A stretch of 64,000 bases of DNA from Trichocoleus sp. FACHB-40 (GCF_014695915.1 NZ_JACJPF010000035.1:62001-126000); one strand, 5' to 3'. Positions 9,040-18,277 are shown, counted from the first letter of the stretch. Made by a program: numbers and translations. Notes: generated by a model from the letters alone, not told the origin.

Positions 9040-10554
9040 CTAGCTGCGGTGCCAGCGCGTACCCTCTGGCCTATCAATTAGGGTAATGCCTTGGGCAGCT
9101 AGTTCGTTGCGAATGCGATCGCTCTCAGCAAAATTTTTCCCAATCCTCGCTTCCTGTCTCTGCTGAATCATCGCCTCAATGTCTGCATCGCTTAAACCAT
9201 GCTTTACTACAGCCTGTAAGCTAGCTTTTGAGTTGTCTGTTCGGGTGGTTGCACTTAGGGCAATTGGTTCGCGGACTTCTAACCCTAAGACTTGCGCTAA
9301 GTGGACGAGCGTGCGCCACTGCCGCTGTAACACTTGTGAAGGAGTATCTATTCGCTCTACATGGGAGAGGAGATTTCTCTCACGACGTAGATTCTTAGCC
9401 AATTCAAACAGAACTGCTAGACCACCTGGAAAATTCAAGTCATCATCAACTGCTGTCTGGAATCGCTCTACAGCATCGGAGTCTAACATTGCCAAGTTGC
9501 TGGAATCTGAATTTATGTCAGTTACCCAATTAAGTAATCGATGCGATCCCCACATATAGCCAAACAGCAGAGCTTCTTCGAGCGTATGCCAACCGTTAGT
9601 TGCCGCCTGAATTGCTTCATCGGTAAAATCAATCGGCTTGCGGTATTGAGCTGTAAGAACAAATAGCCGCACCGCCATTGGATCGACCCCTCGATCGAGT
9701 AACTCGCGAATGGTGATAAAGTTGCCCAGAGACTTAGACATCTTCTCCCCATTGACCGTCACCATCCCGTTATGCAGCCAGTAGTTCGCTAACGGCTTGC
9801 CAGTTACCGCTTCCGATTGGGCAATTTCGTTCTCGTGGTGGGGGAAAATTAAGTCAGCACCGCCAGCGTGGATATCTATAGTTTCGCCCAAGCGATCGCG
9901 CACCATAGCTGAGCATTCAATATGCCATCCCGGACGACCATCACCCCAAGGCGACTCCCAAGCAGGTTCCCCCGGTTTAGCAGCCTTCCACAAAGCAAAA
10001 TCAAACGGGTCTTTTTTCTTAGACGCTTCCGGTTCCACCTCAACCCGATTACTCGCGCCAGCCTGCATATCTTCTAACTTGCGTCCCGAAAGCTTGCCAT
10101 ACTCCGGAAATTCACGAACTGCATAGTAGACATCGCCAGCCGAAGGATAAGCAAAATCTTTCTGTTCCAACTCGTGAATCAGCCGCTTAATTCCATCTAT
10201 CGTATGAGTAGCGCGGGGATATTCATCAGCTTCTTGGATATTCAGCCGCGCCATATCCTCAAAATAAGCTTGGATATAGCGTTCTGCGACTTCCTCCATC
10301 GTTGAACCCTCAAGCCTGGCTCGATTGAGGATTTTGTCATCAATATCAGTAAAATTCTGTACGTAGCGCACATCATAGCCGCGAAATTGCAAATAGCGGC
10401 GCGTCACATCCCAAACGATACAAGCTCTAGCATGACCCAAGTGGCAGTAATCGTACACCGTTACGCCGCAGTAGTACATCCCGACTTTACCAGGTTCCAC
10501 GGGTTCAAAGGATTCCTTACGACGGGTTAGGGTGTTGTAGAGTGATAGGGTCAT
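9040..10554 (-). CDS. cysS: Cysteinyl-tRNA synthetase
   Basis: 504 residues, class I aminoacyl-tRNA synthetase that attaches cysteine to tRNA-Cys in the cytoplasm. Visible are the zinc-site region YYCGVTVYD, the HIGH motif as HLGHAR near residue 37, the WHIECSAM zinc/cysteine pocket, HHENE, and the KMSKS motif in GEKMSKSLGN. Length and C-terminal anticodon-binding part (ending RIRNELAAQGITLIDRPEGT) are normal. Convergent with the GST gene; separated from the upstream divergent cobW gene by about 270 bp. Confidence 0.97.
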   Translation of the reverse strand: MTLSLYNTLTRRKESFEPVEPGKVGMYYCGVTVYDYCHLGHARACIVWDVTRRYLQFRGYDVRYVQNFTDIDDKILNRARLEGSTMEEVAERYIQAYFEDMARLNIQEADEYPRATHTIDGIKRLIHELEQKDFAYPSAGDVYYAVREFPEYGKLSGRKLEDMQAGASNRVEVEPEASKKKDPFDFALWKAAKPGEPAWESPWGDGRPGWHIECSAMVRDRLGETIDIHAGGADLIFPHHENEIAQSEAVTGKPLANYWLHNGMVTVNGEKMSKSLGNFITIRELLDRGVDPMAVRLFVLTAQYRKPIDFTDEAIQAATNGWHTLEEALLFGYMWGSHRLLNWVTDINSDSSNLAMLDSDAVERFQTAVDDDLNFPGGLAVLFELAKNLRRERNLLSHVERIDTPSQVLQRQWRTLVHLAQVLGLEVREPIALSATTRTDNSKASLQAVVKHGLSDADIEAMIQQRQEARIGKNFAESDRIRNELAAQGITLIDRPEGTRWHRS

Positions 10555-10752
10555 AAACTTTGAATTAGATTGTAGTCAGCGCAGATGATTTTTGTTTGTG
10601 TAGCCGTAGAGACGCAATATATCATCGCATCTGTAAAATTGGAGGGTTAACACCAGCGATCGCTTGCCTCCATGTTAAACGGCATCGGCATCTTATCAGC
10701 TTCGTTATTTTCCAGGCCGTGTAACAAGCCATAATAAAGGAGGGTAGCAGGG

Positions 10753-10768
10753 ATGCAAATATCTGCAT
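10753..10768. promoter_or_regulatory. 16-bp near-perfect inverted repeat upstream of cobW-like gene
   Basis: ATGCAAATATCTGCAT is a palindrome with one mismatched pair, centred between 10760 and 10761, 57 bp before the preferred cobW start at 10826. It could be an operator for a metal-responsive repressor. It does not match the AT-rich Zur box with TGATAAT arms I would expect, so the regulator is not identified. If translation instead began at 10772, the palindrome would sit just before the start codon. Confidence 0.35.
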
Positions 10769-10825
10769 TCAATGCCCTGCCGATCTTTACAAGTTCCATT
10801 TTCTGACCTTTTCGACAGTCGCGTT

Positions 10826-11947
10826 ATGCAACCAGCAGTTAAACCTGACCAATCCCCAGCAATCGATTCCCCGAAACACGGCTTGCCTGTCACGATCATT
10901 ACAGGTTTCCTTGGCAGCGGCAAGACCACGCTCCTCAACCACATCTTAAGCAATCAGGAAGGCGTGAAAACCGCTGTTCTGGTCAATGAATTTGGTGAAA
11001 TCGGCATTGACAATGAACTGATTGTCACCACCGGAGAAGATATGGTGGAGTTGAGTAACGGTTGTATCTGCTGCACCATTAATAACGATTTGGTTGAGGC
11101 AGTTTACAAAGTTCTGGAACGCGAAGACAAAATAGATTATCTGGTAGTCGAAACAACCGGACTCGCAGATCCTTTGCCAGTTGCACTGACCTTTTTGGGG
11201 ACGGAACTGCGAGACATGACCCGCCTGGATTCTATTATCACGGTGGTAGATTCAGAAAATTTCAGTCTCGATTTGTTCAACAGCGAAGCCGCCACCAGCC
11301 AGATTACCTATGGTGATATTATTCTACTAAACAAAGCAGATTTGGTAGATGAAGCTGACTTGGATTCGCTGGAAGTTAGAATTCGGGACATGAAAACTGA
11401 TGCCAGAATTCTGCGAACCGCACGCGCACAGGTGTCATTGCCTTTGATTCTCAGCGTCGGTTTGTTTGAGTCTGACAGGTATTTAGAGGTTGAATCGGAA
11501 CACGACCACCACGACCACGACCATCACGATCATCACGACCATCACGATCATAGTGCTTGCGATCATGAACATGATGTTTGCACTCATGACCACGACCACG
11601 ACCATCACCACCACTCGCACCACCTGGAAAATGACGGGTTTACCTCAATTTCCTTTGAAAGCGACAAGCCTTTTGCTATCAAGAAGTTCCAAAATTTCTT
11701 AGATAATCAATTGCCTTCTACCGTCTTCCGTGCCAAAGGGATTCTTTGGTTTGACGAAAGCCCCAGACGGCATATTTTCCACCTCTGCGGCAAGCGCTTT
11801 AGTATTGAGGATGAAGATTGGAAAGGTCAACCGAAAACCCAGCTGGTGCTGATTGGTCAGGATTTAGATAAAGAAACCCTGCGCGACCAAATCCAGAAAT
11901 GTGTCTGTCTCCCCTCTGCAAGTCGTGGCAAAGGGTTCGGAAAGTAG
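10826..11947 (+). CDS. CobW/COG0523 GTPase with His-rich metal-binding segment
   Basis: 373 residues from ATG 10826; an in-frame ATG at 10772 would add 18 poorly conserved residues. Walker A is GFLGSGKT at 27-34, the COG0523 metal motif CxCC is Cys80-Ile-Cys-Cys83, and a GTP-specificity NKAD follows (LLNKADLVD). Residues about 225-267 (11500-11626) are almost pure His/Asp, about twenty His, then the CobW C-terminal domain ending in a basic tail. The family comprises G3E GTPases that act as metal chaperones or insertases (Zn, Co, nitrile hydratase activators); the His tract suggests zinc or another divalent ion. It is divergent from cysS. Confidence 0.92.
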   Translation: MQPAVKPDQSPAIDSPKHGLPVTIITGFLGSGKTTLLNHILSNQEGVKTAVLVNEFGEIGIDNELIVTTGEDMVELSNGCICCTINNDLVEAVYKVLEREDKIDYLVVETTGLADPLPVALTFLGTELRDMTRLDSIITVVDSENFSLDLFNSEAATSQITYGDIILLNKADLVDEADLDSLEVRIRDMKTDARILRTARAQVSLPLILSVGLFESDRYLEVESEHDHHDHDHHDHHDHHDHSACDHEHDVCTHDHDHDHHHHSHHLENDGFTSISFESDKPFAIKKFQNFLDNQLPSTVFRAKGILWFDESPRRHIFHLCGKRFSIEDEDWKGQPKTQLVLIGQDLDKETLRDQIQKCVCLPSASRGKGFGK

Positions 11948-11984
11948 CTTTTAGTCATCAGCTAATTGCTAATGGTTAATAGTT

Positions 11985-12067
11985 TATAGCGTTTCTCAGT
12001 TGGGTCGAATACATTGCGATTCTAACGTTTGGTAGGGACATGGCAATGCCATGTCCCTACAGATGTA
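11985..12067 (-). repeat. Truncated copy of MITE-like repeat (see 30005-30113)
   Basis: The sequence starts TATAGCGTTTCTCAGTTGGG and contains the perfect hairpin GTAGGGACATGGCA / TGCCATGTCCCTAC (12032-12045 and 12047-12060). It matches the reverse complement of 30005-30113 along its length, with scattered mismatches, but stops at ACAGATGTA, so the second terminal inverted repeat is missing. It lies just upstream of dtd. Confidence 0.75.
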
Positions 12068-12084
12068 ATGACTAATGACTAATT

Positions 12085-12537
12085 ATGCGCGTTGTCGTTC
12101 AGCGAGTTAAATCATCTCAAGTTGAGGTTGCAGGTAAAGTTATCGGCAAAATTGGGCGAGGACTTAACTTACTCGTAGCCATTGCCGATACGGATACCGA
12201 AGCAGAACTTGACTGGATAGCGCGAAAATGTCTGGAATTACGCTTATTTCCAGATGAGGAAAATGGGACGGGACGCTGGGAAAAATCAATTCAAGAAATC
12301 GGGGGCGAACTGTTAGTAATTAGCAAGTTCACCCTCTACGGAGATTGTCGCAAAGGTCGCCGCCCTTCCTTCGACCGTTCAGCTGCACCAGATGTTGCCA
12401 GAAAGCTTTACGAACAGTTTGTTGAGAAATTGCGCCAAAGTGTGCCAGTAGAAACTGGTGAATTTGGGGCGATGATGCAGGTAGCAATTGAGAATGATGG
12501 CCCTGTTACTTTGCTGCTGGAAAGAGAAGCATCTTAG
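12085..12537 (+). CDS. dtd: D-aminoacyl-tRNA deacylase
   Basis: 150 residues, the usual size of DTD1. It hydrolyses D-amino acids (and glycine) mis-attached to tRNA, a chiral proofreading step in translation. Seen: N-terminal [15 protein letters not shown], the SxxFTL motif as SKFTLYGDC near residue 79, and the NxGPVT motif as [10 protein letters not shown] near the C terminus; both motifs form the active site at the dimer interface. Single gene between a repeat and a convergent gene. Confidence 0.97.
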   Translation: MRVVVQRVKSSQVEVAGKVIGKIGRGLNLLVAIADTDTEAELDWIARKCLELRLFPDEENGTGRWEKSIQEIGGELLVISKFTLYGDCRKGRRPSFDRSAAPDVARKLYEQFVEKLRQSVPVETGEFGAMMQVAIENDGPVTLLLEREAS

Positions 12538-12569
12538 AGAACAATACGGTTCACTTAAGAATATTTCTA

Positions 12570-12640
12570 GGTTGGGATTACCGTGGGGAAACCCAACCAA
12601 TGCTTATGGGTGTTGAGTTGAGGAACGAAACCCAACCTAA
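12570..12640. repeat. GTTGGGTT-type intergenic hairpin repeat
   Basis: Two copies of a motif containing AAACCCAACC in the gap between convergent dtd and the exonuclease-like gene. The first can fold (GGTTGGG 12570-12576 with CCCAACC 12592-12598). A related hairpin, TGTTGGGTT/AACCCAACA, is at 54343-54372. This looks like a dispersed cyanobacterial repeat that may also end transcription. Confidence 0.5.
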
Positions 12641-12651
12641 GCTACGCTAAC

Positions 12652-13992
12652 TCAAACAATCGGTTTGCGGCGACGGCGGGAATTACCAATTATCCCTAGA
12701 ATGCTAAGGCTGAAAATTCCCAGAGTAGCGGAAGGTTCAGGTACGCTGACGCTATCATCAGCCACCTTAACATCAGCCCACACCAGGCGATGATCGGAAC
12801 TGGGGAAGGGGAACGTCCCCACTAGAGGAAACAAGGGATCGCTGCTCTTAGGCCAGAATACAGCTGCATCAACAATCTCTAAATCCTGCGATGGCAAAAC
12901 GTAATCTACGCGCAAATTACCGGGTGTACCATCAGCAAAGTCAGCTGTATCAAATGCTGGGTTGCTTTTATGGGTTAGATTAGCACCGCCTTGCAAAATT
13001 GCCTGTTCTGGGCCGCCTTCGCTGGTAGGAGTGACACTGGTATTGACAAGCGGATTATCCAGCAATTGCTGTATTGCACCGGGTAAGCTATCGCCATCAA
13101 AAGGATCTGAATTTTGGTCGCCCATAATGACAAAGCTTGAATCAGCACTAAGTCCTCCAAAGGTGCGCTGATCGTCGTAGATGTAATCGCCTTCTCCGGG
13201 TGTGATATAGTCTGCCCAAAAGCGAATTTCATCAAAATTCCGCCTACCGTTGCGGTCTTCGGGTCCGTCAAATACTGGGGGGGTAGGATGGCTAAGGAGG
13301 GCGTGAACAATCTCTCCGTTAACATTAATTGGGACATCCCAGTGACTCTTGGAGGAGAGACGAACTACCTCAAGTTCTGCTTCCGAGTACCAGTCATTGG
13401 GTTCGGGTGTCGCTGGGTTGTCGGGAAGTAAGGCTCCCGGCATATCTTTCCACAGGAAGGTTTGGAAGGTGCGGATGCTTTCTTCTAAAATTGGGTACTT
13501 GGAGTACAACGCCATGCCATACTGACCGGGGAAGAATCCGAAGCCATAGGCATCGTTTGGGCCGCCGACTGTGCCATTGTTGTCTAGGTCAAATCCGGAA
13601 GGTATGCCAGTGTTGGATGGTGCAACGTAGCGATATTGATATTCAGTGGGGGAAGCACCATTCTGGCTAACTGAAAGGTAGTTATTTTGAAATAGTTGGG
13701 CTGCTGTACCGCCTTCTACATAGTCGAATTCATTGATTAACAGCACGTCAGGGTTGACTCGTTGGATGATTTCGGCAACGGTCTTTGCCTGTACGTTGTC
13801 GGGGGTTGACAAATCGGTAATTAGTTGACCTTCACCGTTGCGGTTTAGTGAGGCGTTGAATGTGGCAAAGCGGGGGGTGGTGGCTTGGGCTGACCCAGAC
13901 GCGATCGCGATCGCTCCCATTATCCCTGCTGTCAGCAATCCTCCGGATAAAAGGCGATCGAACCGGGAAATTAGAGCTTTCTGGATCTTCAT
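12652..13992 (-). CDS. Secreted endonuclease/exonuclease/phosphatase-family protein with PEP-CTERM tail
   Basis: 446 residues. N-terminal signal peptide with basic start and a hydrophobic core ending ASGSAQA (about 1-37). The body has features of the EEP fold: an early FATFNASL (Asn), INEFDY (metal-binding Glu), ALLSHPTPP (His), MGDQNSDP (Asp/Asn) and SSDHRLVWADV with the late catalytic DH pair. The C terminus is VPEPSATLG, a hydrophobic helix and RRRRK, a PEP-CTERM sorting signal for exosortase-dependent surface export. Probable role: extracellular phosphodiesterase or nuclease. Preceded by a hairpin-rich intergenic region. Confidence 0.85.
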   Translation of the reverse strand: MKIQKALISRFDRLLSGGLLTAGIMGAIAIASGSAQATTPRFATFNASLNRNGEGQLITDLSTPDNVQAKTVAEIIQRVNPDVLLINEFDYVEGGTAAQLFQNNYLSVSQNGASPTEYQYRYVAPSNTGIPSGFDLDNNGTVGGPNDAYGFGFFPGQYGMALYSKYPILEESIRTFQTFLWKDMPGALLPDNPATPEPNDWYSEAELEVVRLSSKSHWDVPINVNGEIVHALLSHPTPPVFDGPEDRNGRRNFDEIRFWADYITPGEGDYIYDDQRTFGGLSADSSFVIMGDQNSDPFDGDSLPGAIQQLLDNPLVNTSVTPTSEGGPEQAILQGGANLTHKSNPAFDTADFADGTPGNLRVDYVLPSQDLEIVDAAVFWPKSSDPLFPLVGTFPFPSSDHRLVWADVKVADDSVSVPEPSATLGIFSLSILGIIGNSRRRRKPIV

Positions 13993-14068
13993 AGCAACCG
14001 TGTTTGTACTTAGCTTTCGTTATTCCTCACACAGTAGCGATCGCACGTTAAGACAACCCTATGAAGCT

Positions 14069-14127
14069 AATAAGCAGGTTTTAAGACGCCCCATCTTCAC
14101 GGAAGCTTCATAAAAAACCTGCTTATT
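14069..14127. terminator. Hairpin between DUF2330 gene and PEP-CTERM gene
   Basis: Arms AATAAGCAGGTTTT (14069-14082) and AAAACCTGCTTATT (14114-14127) are perfectly complementary, 14 bp, with a 31-nt loop. A second pair, GAAGCT near 14063 and AGCTTC near 14104, could compete with it. It lies downstream of the DUF2330 gene and upstream of the next minus-strand gene. It could be a terminator/attenuator, but the loop is long for a simple intrinsic terminator. Confidence 0.4.
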
Positions 14128-14160
14128 TAACAGAAATGTAAAGTTATGACACTTTAAGTG

Positions 14161-15516
14161 TCAAGGGAAAATATTTTGCCACCAAGGTCTAGAACTGCTT
14201 TGTGCCACAGGCATTTTCTTCCGAATATCCTGAATATTCCACCCTGTAAGCTTCGCTAAAGTTTGCGCTTCTTGTTCAAATCGTCCAGCCAAAGACTTTT
14301 TATATTGTTGTCCTGCTTGACATTTAACTTCCCCTGTAAAAGCATGGCGGAGGATATAGCGACCCTGGAAATTTTGGCGATTTGATGTTTCTTGGAACAT
14401 CAAATCTTCCGGAAACTTATCGCGGGTATAGCGGACGTGGAGACGAGTAATAAAAACATTACTGGAGGGAACAATGCCTCTCCGGAAGGGCGCTGACTGC
14501 TGGATACCCGAAGGGTAGTTATCTAGCCAAAATACACCAGCTTTCTTCAGTTCTTCTGGATTTAATGGTTCCGCAGAACACGGATCGCAGCTACCCATAT
14601 CCCACGCATATTCGAGAAAAGCAACTTTTTGATTTTCCCGATTGTATGCGTTTTTGAACATAGATTTGTAGAAATTAGCAAAGTCATTTTTAACGTATAC
14701 TGGTATTTCAGCATCCGAGGGAACTTTGACTGTCCGGTAGTTGGTAACTTCTGCCTGACCTTTTGGCGATAAGACATAAACAATTAAGTCTTGTTCGCTA
14801 GTAGAATTAATCATGCCTAGACGAATCGGCAACATGAATTTAGGAGATTCATAAGCCATCATCAAAGGTCGCAGAAATTGAGTCCCAGACTTTTCAAATT
14901 CTCCTAAGTTGACTTTAGCAACGAAGAATTTCATGTTTTGTCGGATGTATGGTTGCAGCAGTTGTTTAGCACCTTTGGGAATGCGATAACCGTTGCGATT
15001 TAGCCAAGTTTCTAAACCATTAGATTCTCTGGCGCTGAGGATTACAATGTCATATTCTCCGACTGTAAAACGTTCTTCTACCGTGACACCTAAAGTGCTT
15101 TCGTCTCTATTTCCCCTTGCTGCGCCAGGTTCCATCGCTGCTCTTGATACAGGTCTTGGAGCATACATGACAGGATTACACGGATCTTCGTCAAAATATT
15201 CTACCAGCCGCGGCGCACTAAAAGCATCTAAACGTTCGATAATTTTGGGTTCGCCAACGCGAACTTGGTCTTTTTTAAGTACCGTGGGAACGGGGACAAC
15301 TAAGGCGAAGTCTTTAACATCTCCTTGATAGTCATTCGCCATAGTTAAAACAGTGCGATCGCCACTCCGCGCAATCACTACTTGAGAAGCTTTGTTGTAT
15401 AATTTGGTATCTGCTTTAGCGACATAAAATCCACAAAATGCCCAGGCTGTAGGCGCAAAGCAAATAACCGCTAGACAAGTTATAAGTAAGGTTTTGAAAA
15501 TCCGAAATAATTTCAT
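14161..15516 (-). CDS. DUF2330 domain secreted protein
   Basis: 451 residues from ATG 15516, chosen because AGAGG lies 5 bases upstream; a GTG two codons earlier overlaps that ribosome site. Signal peptide to about residue 27 (FAPTAWAFCGFYV), then the DUF2330 pattern: VLTMANDYQGDVKDFALVVPVP, DEDPCNP, and later DMGSCDPCS and GEVKCQAGQQY, i.e. several paired cysteines in an exported protein. Function of DUF2330 is not established. It lies 27 bp downstream of an RnfD-like membrane gene on the same strand, so the two are probably one operon. Confidence 0.85.
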   Translation of the reverse strand: MKLFRIFKTLLITCLAVICFAPTAWAFCGFYVAKADTKLYNKASQVVIARSGDRTVLTMANDYQGDVKDFALVVPVPTVLKKDQVRVGEPKIIERLDAFSAPRLVEYFDEDPCNPVMYAPRPVSRAAMEPGAARGNRDESTLGVTVEERFTVGEYDIVILSARESNGLETWLNRNGYRIPKGAKQLLQPYIRQNMKFFVAKVNLGEFEKSGTQFLRPLMMAYESPKFMLPIRLGMINSTSEQDLIVYVLSPKGQAEVTNYRTVKVPSDAEIPVYVKNDFANFYKSMFKNAYNRENQKVAFLEYAWDMGSCDPCSAEPLNPEELKKAGVFWLDNYPSGIQQSAPFRRGIVPSSNVFITRLHVRYTRDKFPEDLMFQETSNRQNFQGRYILRHAFTGEVKCQAGQQYKKSLAGRFEQEAQTLAKLTGWNIQDIRKKMPVAQSSSRPWWQNIFP

Positions 15517-15543
15517 TGTCACCTCTTTTATTTTAGTAAGACT

Positions 15544-16410
15544 TCACGCTTGTATATACTGCTCAGGTTCAGCATTTTCAGGTTTATTTGCTGAATTCCA
15601 CCACGAGAATCTGGGCGCTTTCCAAACTAAATCCCAAATTACAGTTAAGGGTGCCAGAGCAAATAAAGCCCAGAAAACTGCGGTAGAAACAAAAAAATGA
15701 TTTCGCAGAATAAAGGTTAATACAGCGATGGAAATAGCCCATATTAAGCGGCTGATTCTGGCGTTGGGAATTGACCGAGGATCTGTAATCATAAACAAGG
15801 CAAACAGCAGTAAAGAACCACTGGTTAAACGATGGAAAAATACGTCCCATGTCCAGCCAAGCCAAAGATTGCGAATCGCTTCTAAAAGGGCATAGGAACC
15901 TAAAAAAGCAGCGGTTGTGTCCCATCGTCCGACTCGTTTTAATATCATGCCTCCGGTTCCTGCAAATAACAAGGCATACCACCAATCATCCCCCCACTGT
16001 CCAGGGGAAACCCAGGCATCGGGTGTTAAAATGAGAACTGAAATAATACCAAAATTGGCAGGATTGAAAAAATGTTTGTTATGAGTTTGAAAAATAAATT
16101 TACTAAAAATTGCTAATGAGCCTGCTAAAATCATTGTGGTGTAATTATCAGCTCTTAGCAGCAAACTTAAACCTAAAGCTGTAATTAAAGCACTGCGAAA
16201 TGAAGATTTGACGGGAGCATTGGTTGTTGATTCAGTTTCTTTGAGTAGGTTTTGTTTGATGGATGTTGCTAGCCACTGAGTAACTAGGCAAGTCACTATT
16301 ACAACTAAAATTAAATCTAGTCGTAGCGTCCAGTCTCTTGTCGAAATTCCTAAGACAAGAAATGAGGTTAGAAAGAGAATTTGGTAGTCTCGGATATCTT
16401 TTAGTAGCAT
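15544..16410 (-). CDS. RnfD/NqrB-family membrane protein
   Basis: 288 residues with about 9-10 membrane helices. It belongs to the NQR2/RnfD/RnfE family: NPANFG near the middle, and SGSLLLFALFMITDPRSIP near residue 212, which aligns with the segment where NqrB/RnfD carries covalent FMN on a Thr; here the position is Ser. No other Rnf or Nqr subunits are nearby, so this is not a complete ion-translocating complex. Cyanobacteria commonly have such a lone RnfD-like protein. Partner is likely the secreted DUF2330 protein encoded 27 bp downstream; the role is inferred to be electron transfer across the membrane. Confidence 0.8.
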   Translation of the reverse strand: MLLKDIRDYQILFLTSFLVLGISTRDWTLRLDLILVVIVTCLVTQWLATSIKQNLLKETESTTNAPVKSSFRSALITALGLSLLLRADNYTTMILAGSLAIFSKFIFQTHNKHFFNPANFGIISVLILTPDAWVSPGQWGDDWWYALLFAGTGGMILKRVGRWDTTAAFLGSYALLEAIRNLWLGWTWDVFFHRLTSGSLLLFALFMITDPRSIPNARISRLIWAISIAVLTFILRNHFFVSTAVFWALFALAPLTVIWDLVWKAPRFSWWNSANKPENAEPEQYIQA

Positions 16411-16543
16411 TGCCTGTTGATGGCAGGATTAGCCATGTCTTTGTCTGAATTTAGACGCGATAGGATGCTAGTAGTTGTCCTGTTACAGAAATTGTTACAA
16501 AAAGGTAGCAGGGGAGACACGGTTGCTACTGAAGGGGATGGGG

Positions 16544-16578
16544 GAAACGAACCGCCGAGGCGCTGAGGGCGCAGAGAG
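16544..16578. repeat. Short dispersed repeat (GAACCGC..GAG..CGCAGAG)
   Basis: The purine-rich string ACGAACCGCCGAGGCGCTGA and following GGGCGCAGAGAG resembles pieces at 27406-27430 (across the stop of the ABC ATPase) and 44989-45020 (inside the XPB helicase gene). It is a small dispersed repeat with no visible coding role here. Confidence 0.5.
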
Positions 16579-16587
16579 GGGATAACT

Positions 16588-17388
16588 TCAGGTGGCTGTC
16601 AGTGTCTTTTTACGATCGAGATGTGCTGCGCCTTCTATGATCACAACGAAAATCGCTGCTATCCAGGTGACGGCGACGTAGAACCAGAAGACTCGCAAAT
16701 CTCCCCACAGTGTGCCAAAGAAGACAAGTGTAGTATTATAGGCAGCGTGGAAGAATGCGGCGAGTAATACGCTGCCTTTTGTGTGGTTGTAGATCCACGT
16801 CATCAGAATCGCGATCGCTATCGTGGAAAGAAGGAAACCTACAAAGGGGATACTAGCTTGAGGTGTTCCTGGGATGAGAAATAAGGGAAAGTGCCATATT
16901 CCCCAGCTTAAACCCAGGATGAAACTGGCCCATAAGGCGGTAAAATTTTCCTGAAATCTTGGTAAAGCAAATCCCCTCCACCCAGGTTCTTCAGTTAACA
17001 GATGGATGATGATTTGTTCCATGAATAAGGGTAATATTCCTTGCAATGGAATTATGGTGGCGATTTGATGATTCCCGCCCAACAGGATGTGAAGACCAAT
17101 TGCTGCTAGACTAATGCCAGCTGGTATGAGGAAAGCGATCGCGTACCATTTCCCGCTGACACGCCACCTCATCAGTCGGCTAAAGAATCTGTTAATTCCA
17201 GCTTTTCCGTCTGCGATCGCGCTAATCATCACTGCTGATATGCTAATGCCAAAGAAGGCTAAGTTTTCGGGGAGTTGGAAGGAAATCCAGCCGAAGGTTG
17301 CGGCGATTTTGCTACCCCAAACTAACCATGCGATCGCATAAACCAAAATAAAGAAGGTAGCAAGCGGGTATTTTCTAATAAATGACAT
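16588..17388 (-). CDS. CPBP family intramembrane glutamic endopeptidase
   Basis: 266 residues, about 8 membrane helices. The three motifs of the CPBP/ABI (CAAX protease and bacteriocin-processing) family are present: EEPGWRGFALPRFQ (EExxxR, near residue 135), FILGLSWGIWHFPLF (second motif with His) and HAAYNTT (third, His/Asn). The family comprises membrane metal-dependent or glutamate proteases used in peptide processing, stress response or self-immunity. Single gene, flanked by gaps of about 170 bp. Substrate unknown. Confidence 0.9.
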   Translation of the reverse strand: MSFIRKYPLATFFILVYAIAWLVWGSKIAATFGWISFQLPENLAFFGISISAVMISAIADGKAGINRFFSRLMRWRVSGKWYAIAFLIPAGISLAAIGLHILLGGNHQIATIIPLQGILPLFMEQIIIHLLTEEPGWRGFALPRFQENFTALWASFILGLSWGIWHFPLFLIPGTPQASIPFVGFLLSTIAIAILMTWIYNHTKGSVLLAAFFHAAYNTTLVFFGTLWGDLRVFWFYVAVTWIAAIFVVIIEGAAHLDRKKTLTAT

Positions 17389-17554
17389 CTACTTTATTCT
17401 CCTGACTCTCCCTGAGATGGGATTTCCAGTTATACCTCACCCGTCCCTTTTTCTACAGAAGATGCGTCTTTGACTTGATCTATCTCTGGATATTTTTTTT
17501 GAGATACTATCGCCCACATCAACAAGTAAAGCACAATGCCTTGACCCCTGGTAT

Positions 17555-18277
17555 TTATACTCCAAACCACTCTAAAATGCCCTTGGCAATTTTCTTTTCC
17601 ATCAGATTAGAAGAGAGTAATCGCAATAATAACTGACGCAAAAGCCAGCGATTTAGCAATGGAAAAAATAAATATAATAGACGCTTAAATCCAATTTGCA
17701 ATAGCCACGATGTTAGCAGCGATACTAACAGGTTCAATAGATTAAGCTGCTGTATATAAACAATAACTGTAGGAAGGACAACTAATAAAGATAGCCCCCA
17801 AGATATCCACTTTAACAACAAAGCTGTTTTGAGATGCAGATTGTTTAAAAGTTGAGCGACAAGCCAGTGGTGTGCAGTTGCGATCGCTAAACACCAAGTT
17901 GAGTCAACGAGACAATCATGGCGAATTTGGTGAATGATGTCTCCATCCAGAGAAATCACACTCCTCATAACAATGTTATCAGCCACTTTCTCTCTAGTTA
18001 CATGATAGTAGTAAGTGCAGAAAGTTAAGCCAGATTGTAATCTATTTTCCGCATCTAATAAAGCATAAGAACGCAATTCCCCAAGTCTCTTTGGGGAGAT
18101 ACACAAATCTTTTCCCTTTGTTCTAGCTTGCAGAATTCTGTCTATGACATTCTGATCTAAGTTAAATCGCACGAAGCGAAACACTACTTGTCCCTTTTCG
18201 TCTTTGACTTCCTCGACTTGAATGTATGCAGTTAAATCAAGGCATTTTCTGGATGATATTGCAAAATTATTTCCCAC
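17555..18277 (-). CDS. Unrecognised membrane protein with DGDI-His module (gene 4 of cluster)
   Basis: 240 residues, no family I recognise. Residues 104-137 carry RSVISLDGDIIHQI with D111-G-D-I and His136, the same spacing (DGDI then His 20-21 residues on) as the three upstream gene products. From about 150 to 225 it has two or three hydrophobic segments, so unlike its neighbours it is a membrane protein. Start is GTG 18277, directly after a stop codon and without a clear ribosome site, so the true N terminus is uncertain. It is 172 bp downstream of the 267-aa gene. Confidence 0.7.
   Translation of the reverse strand: MGNNFAISSRKCLDLTAYIQVEEVKDEKGQVVFRFVRFNLDQNVIDRILQARTKGKDLCISPKRLGELRSYALLDAENRLQSGLTFCTYYYHVTREKVADNIVMRSVISLDGDIIHQIRHDCLVDSTWCLAIATAHHWLVAQLLNNLHLKTALLLKWISWGLSLLVVLPTVIVYIQQLNLLNLLVSLLTSWLLQIGFKRLLYLFFPLLNRWLLRQLLLRLLSSNLMEKKIAKGILEWFGV

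Noticed and set aside
11490-11702. Overlapping plus-strand ORF rich in Thr/Ile
   Set aside because: A shadow of the His-rich codons of the CobW gene in another frame.
15544-16410. Complete Rnf or Nqr complex
   Set aside because: Only the RnfD/NqrB-like subunit is present; no RnfA, B, C, E or G nearby.
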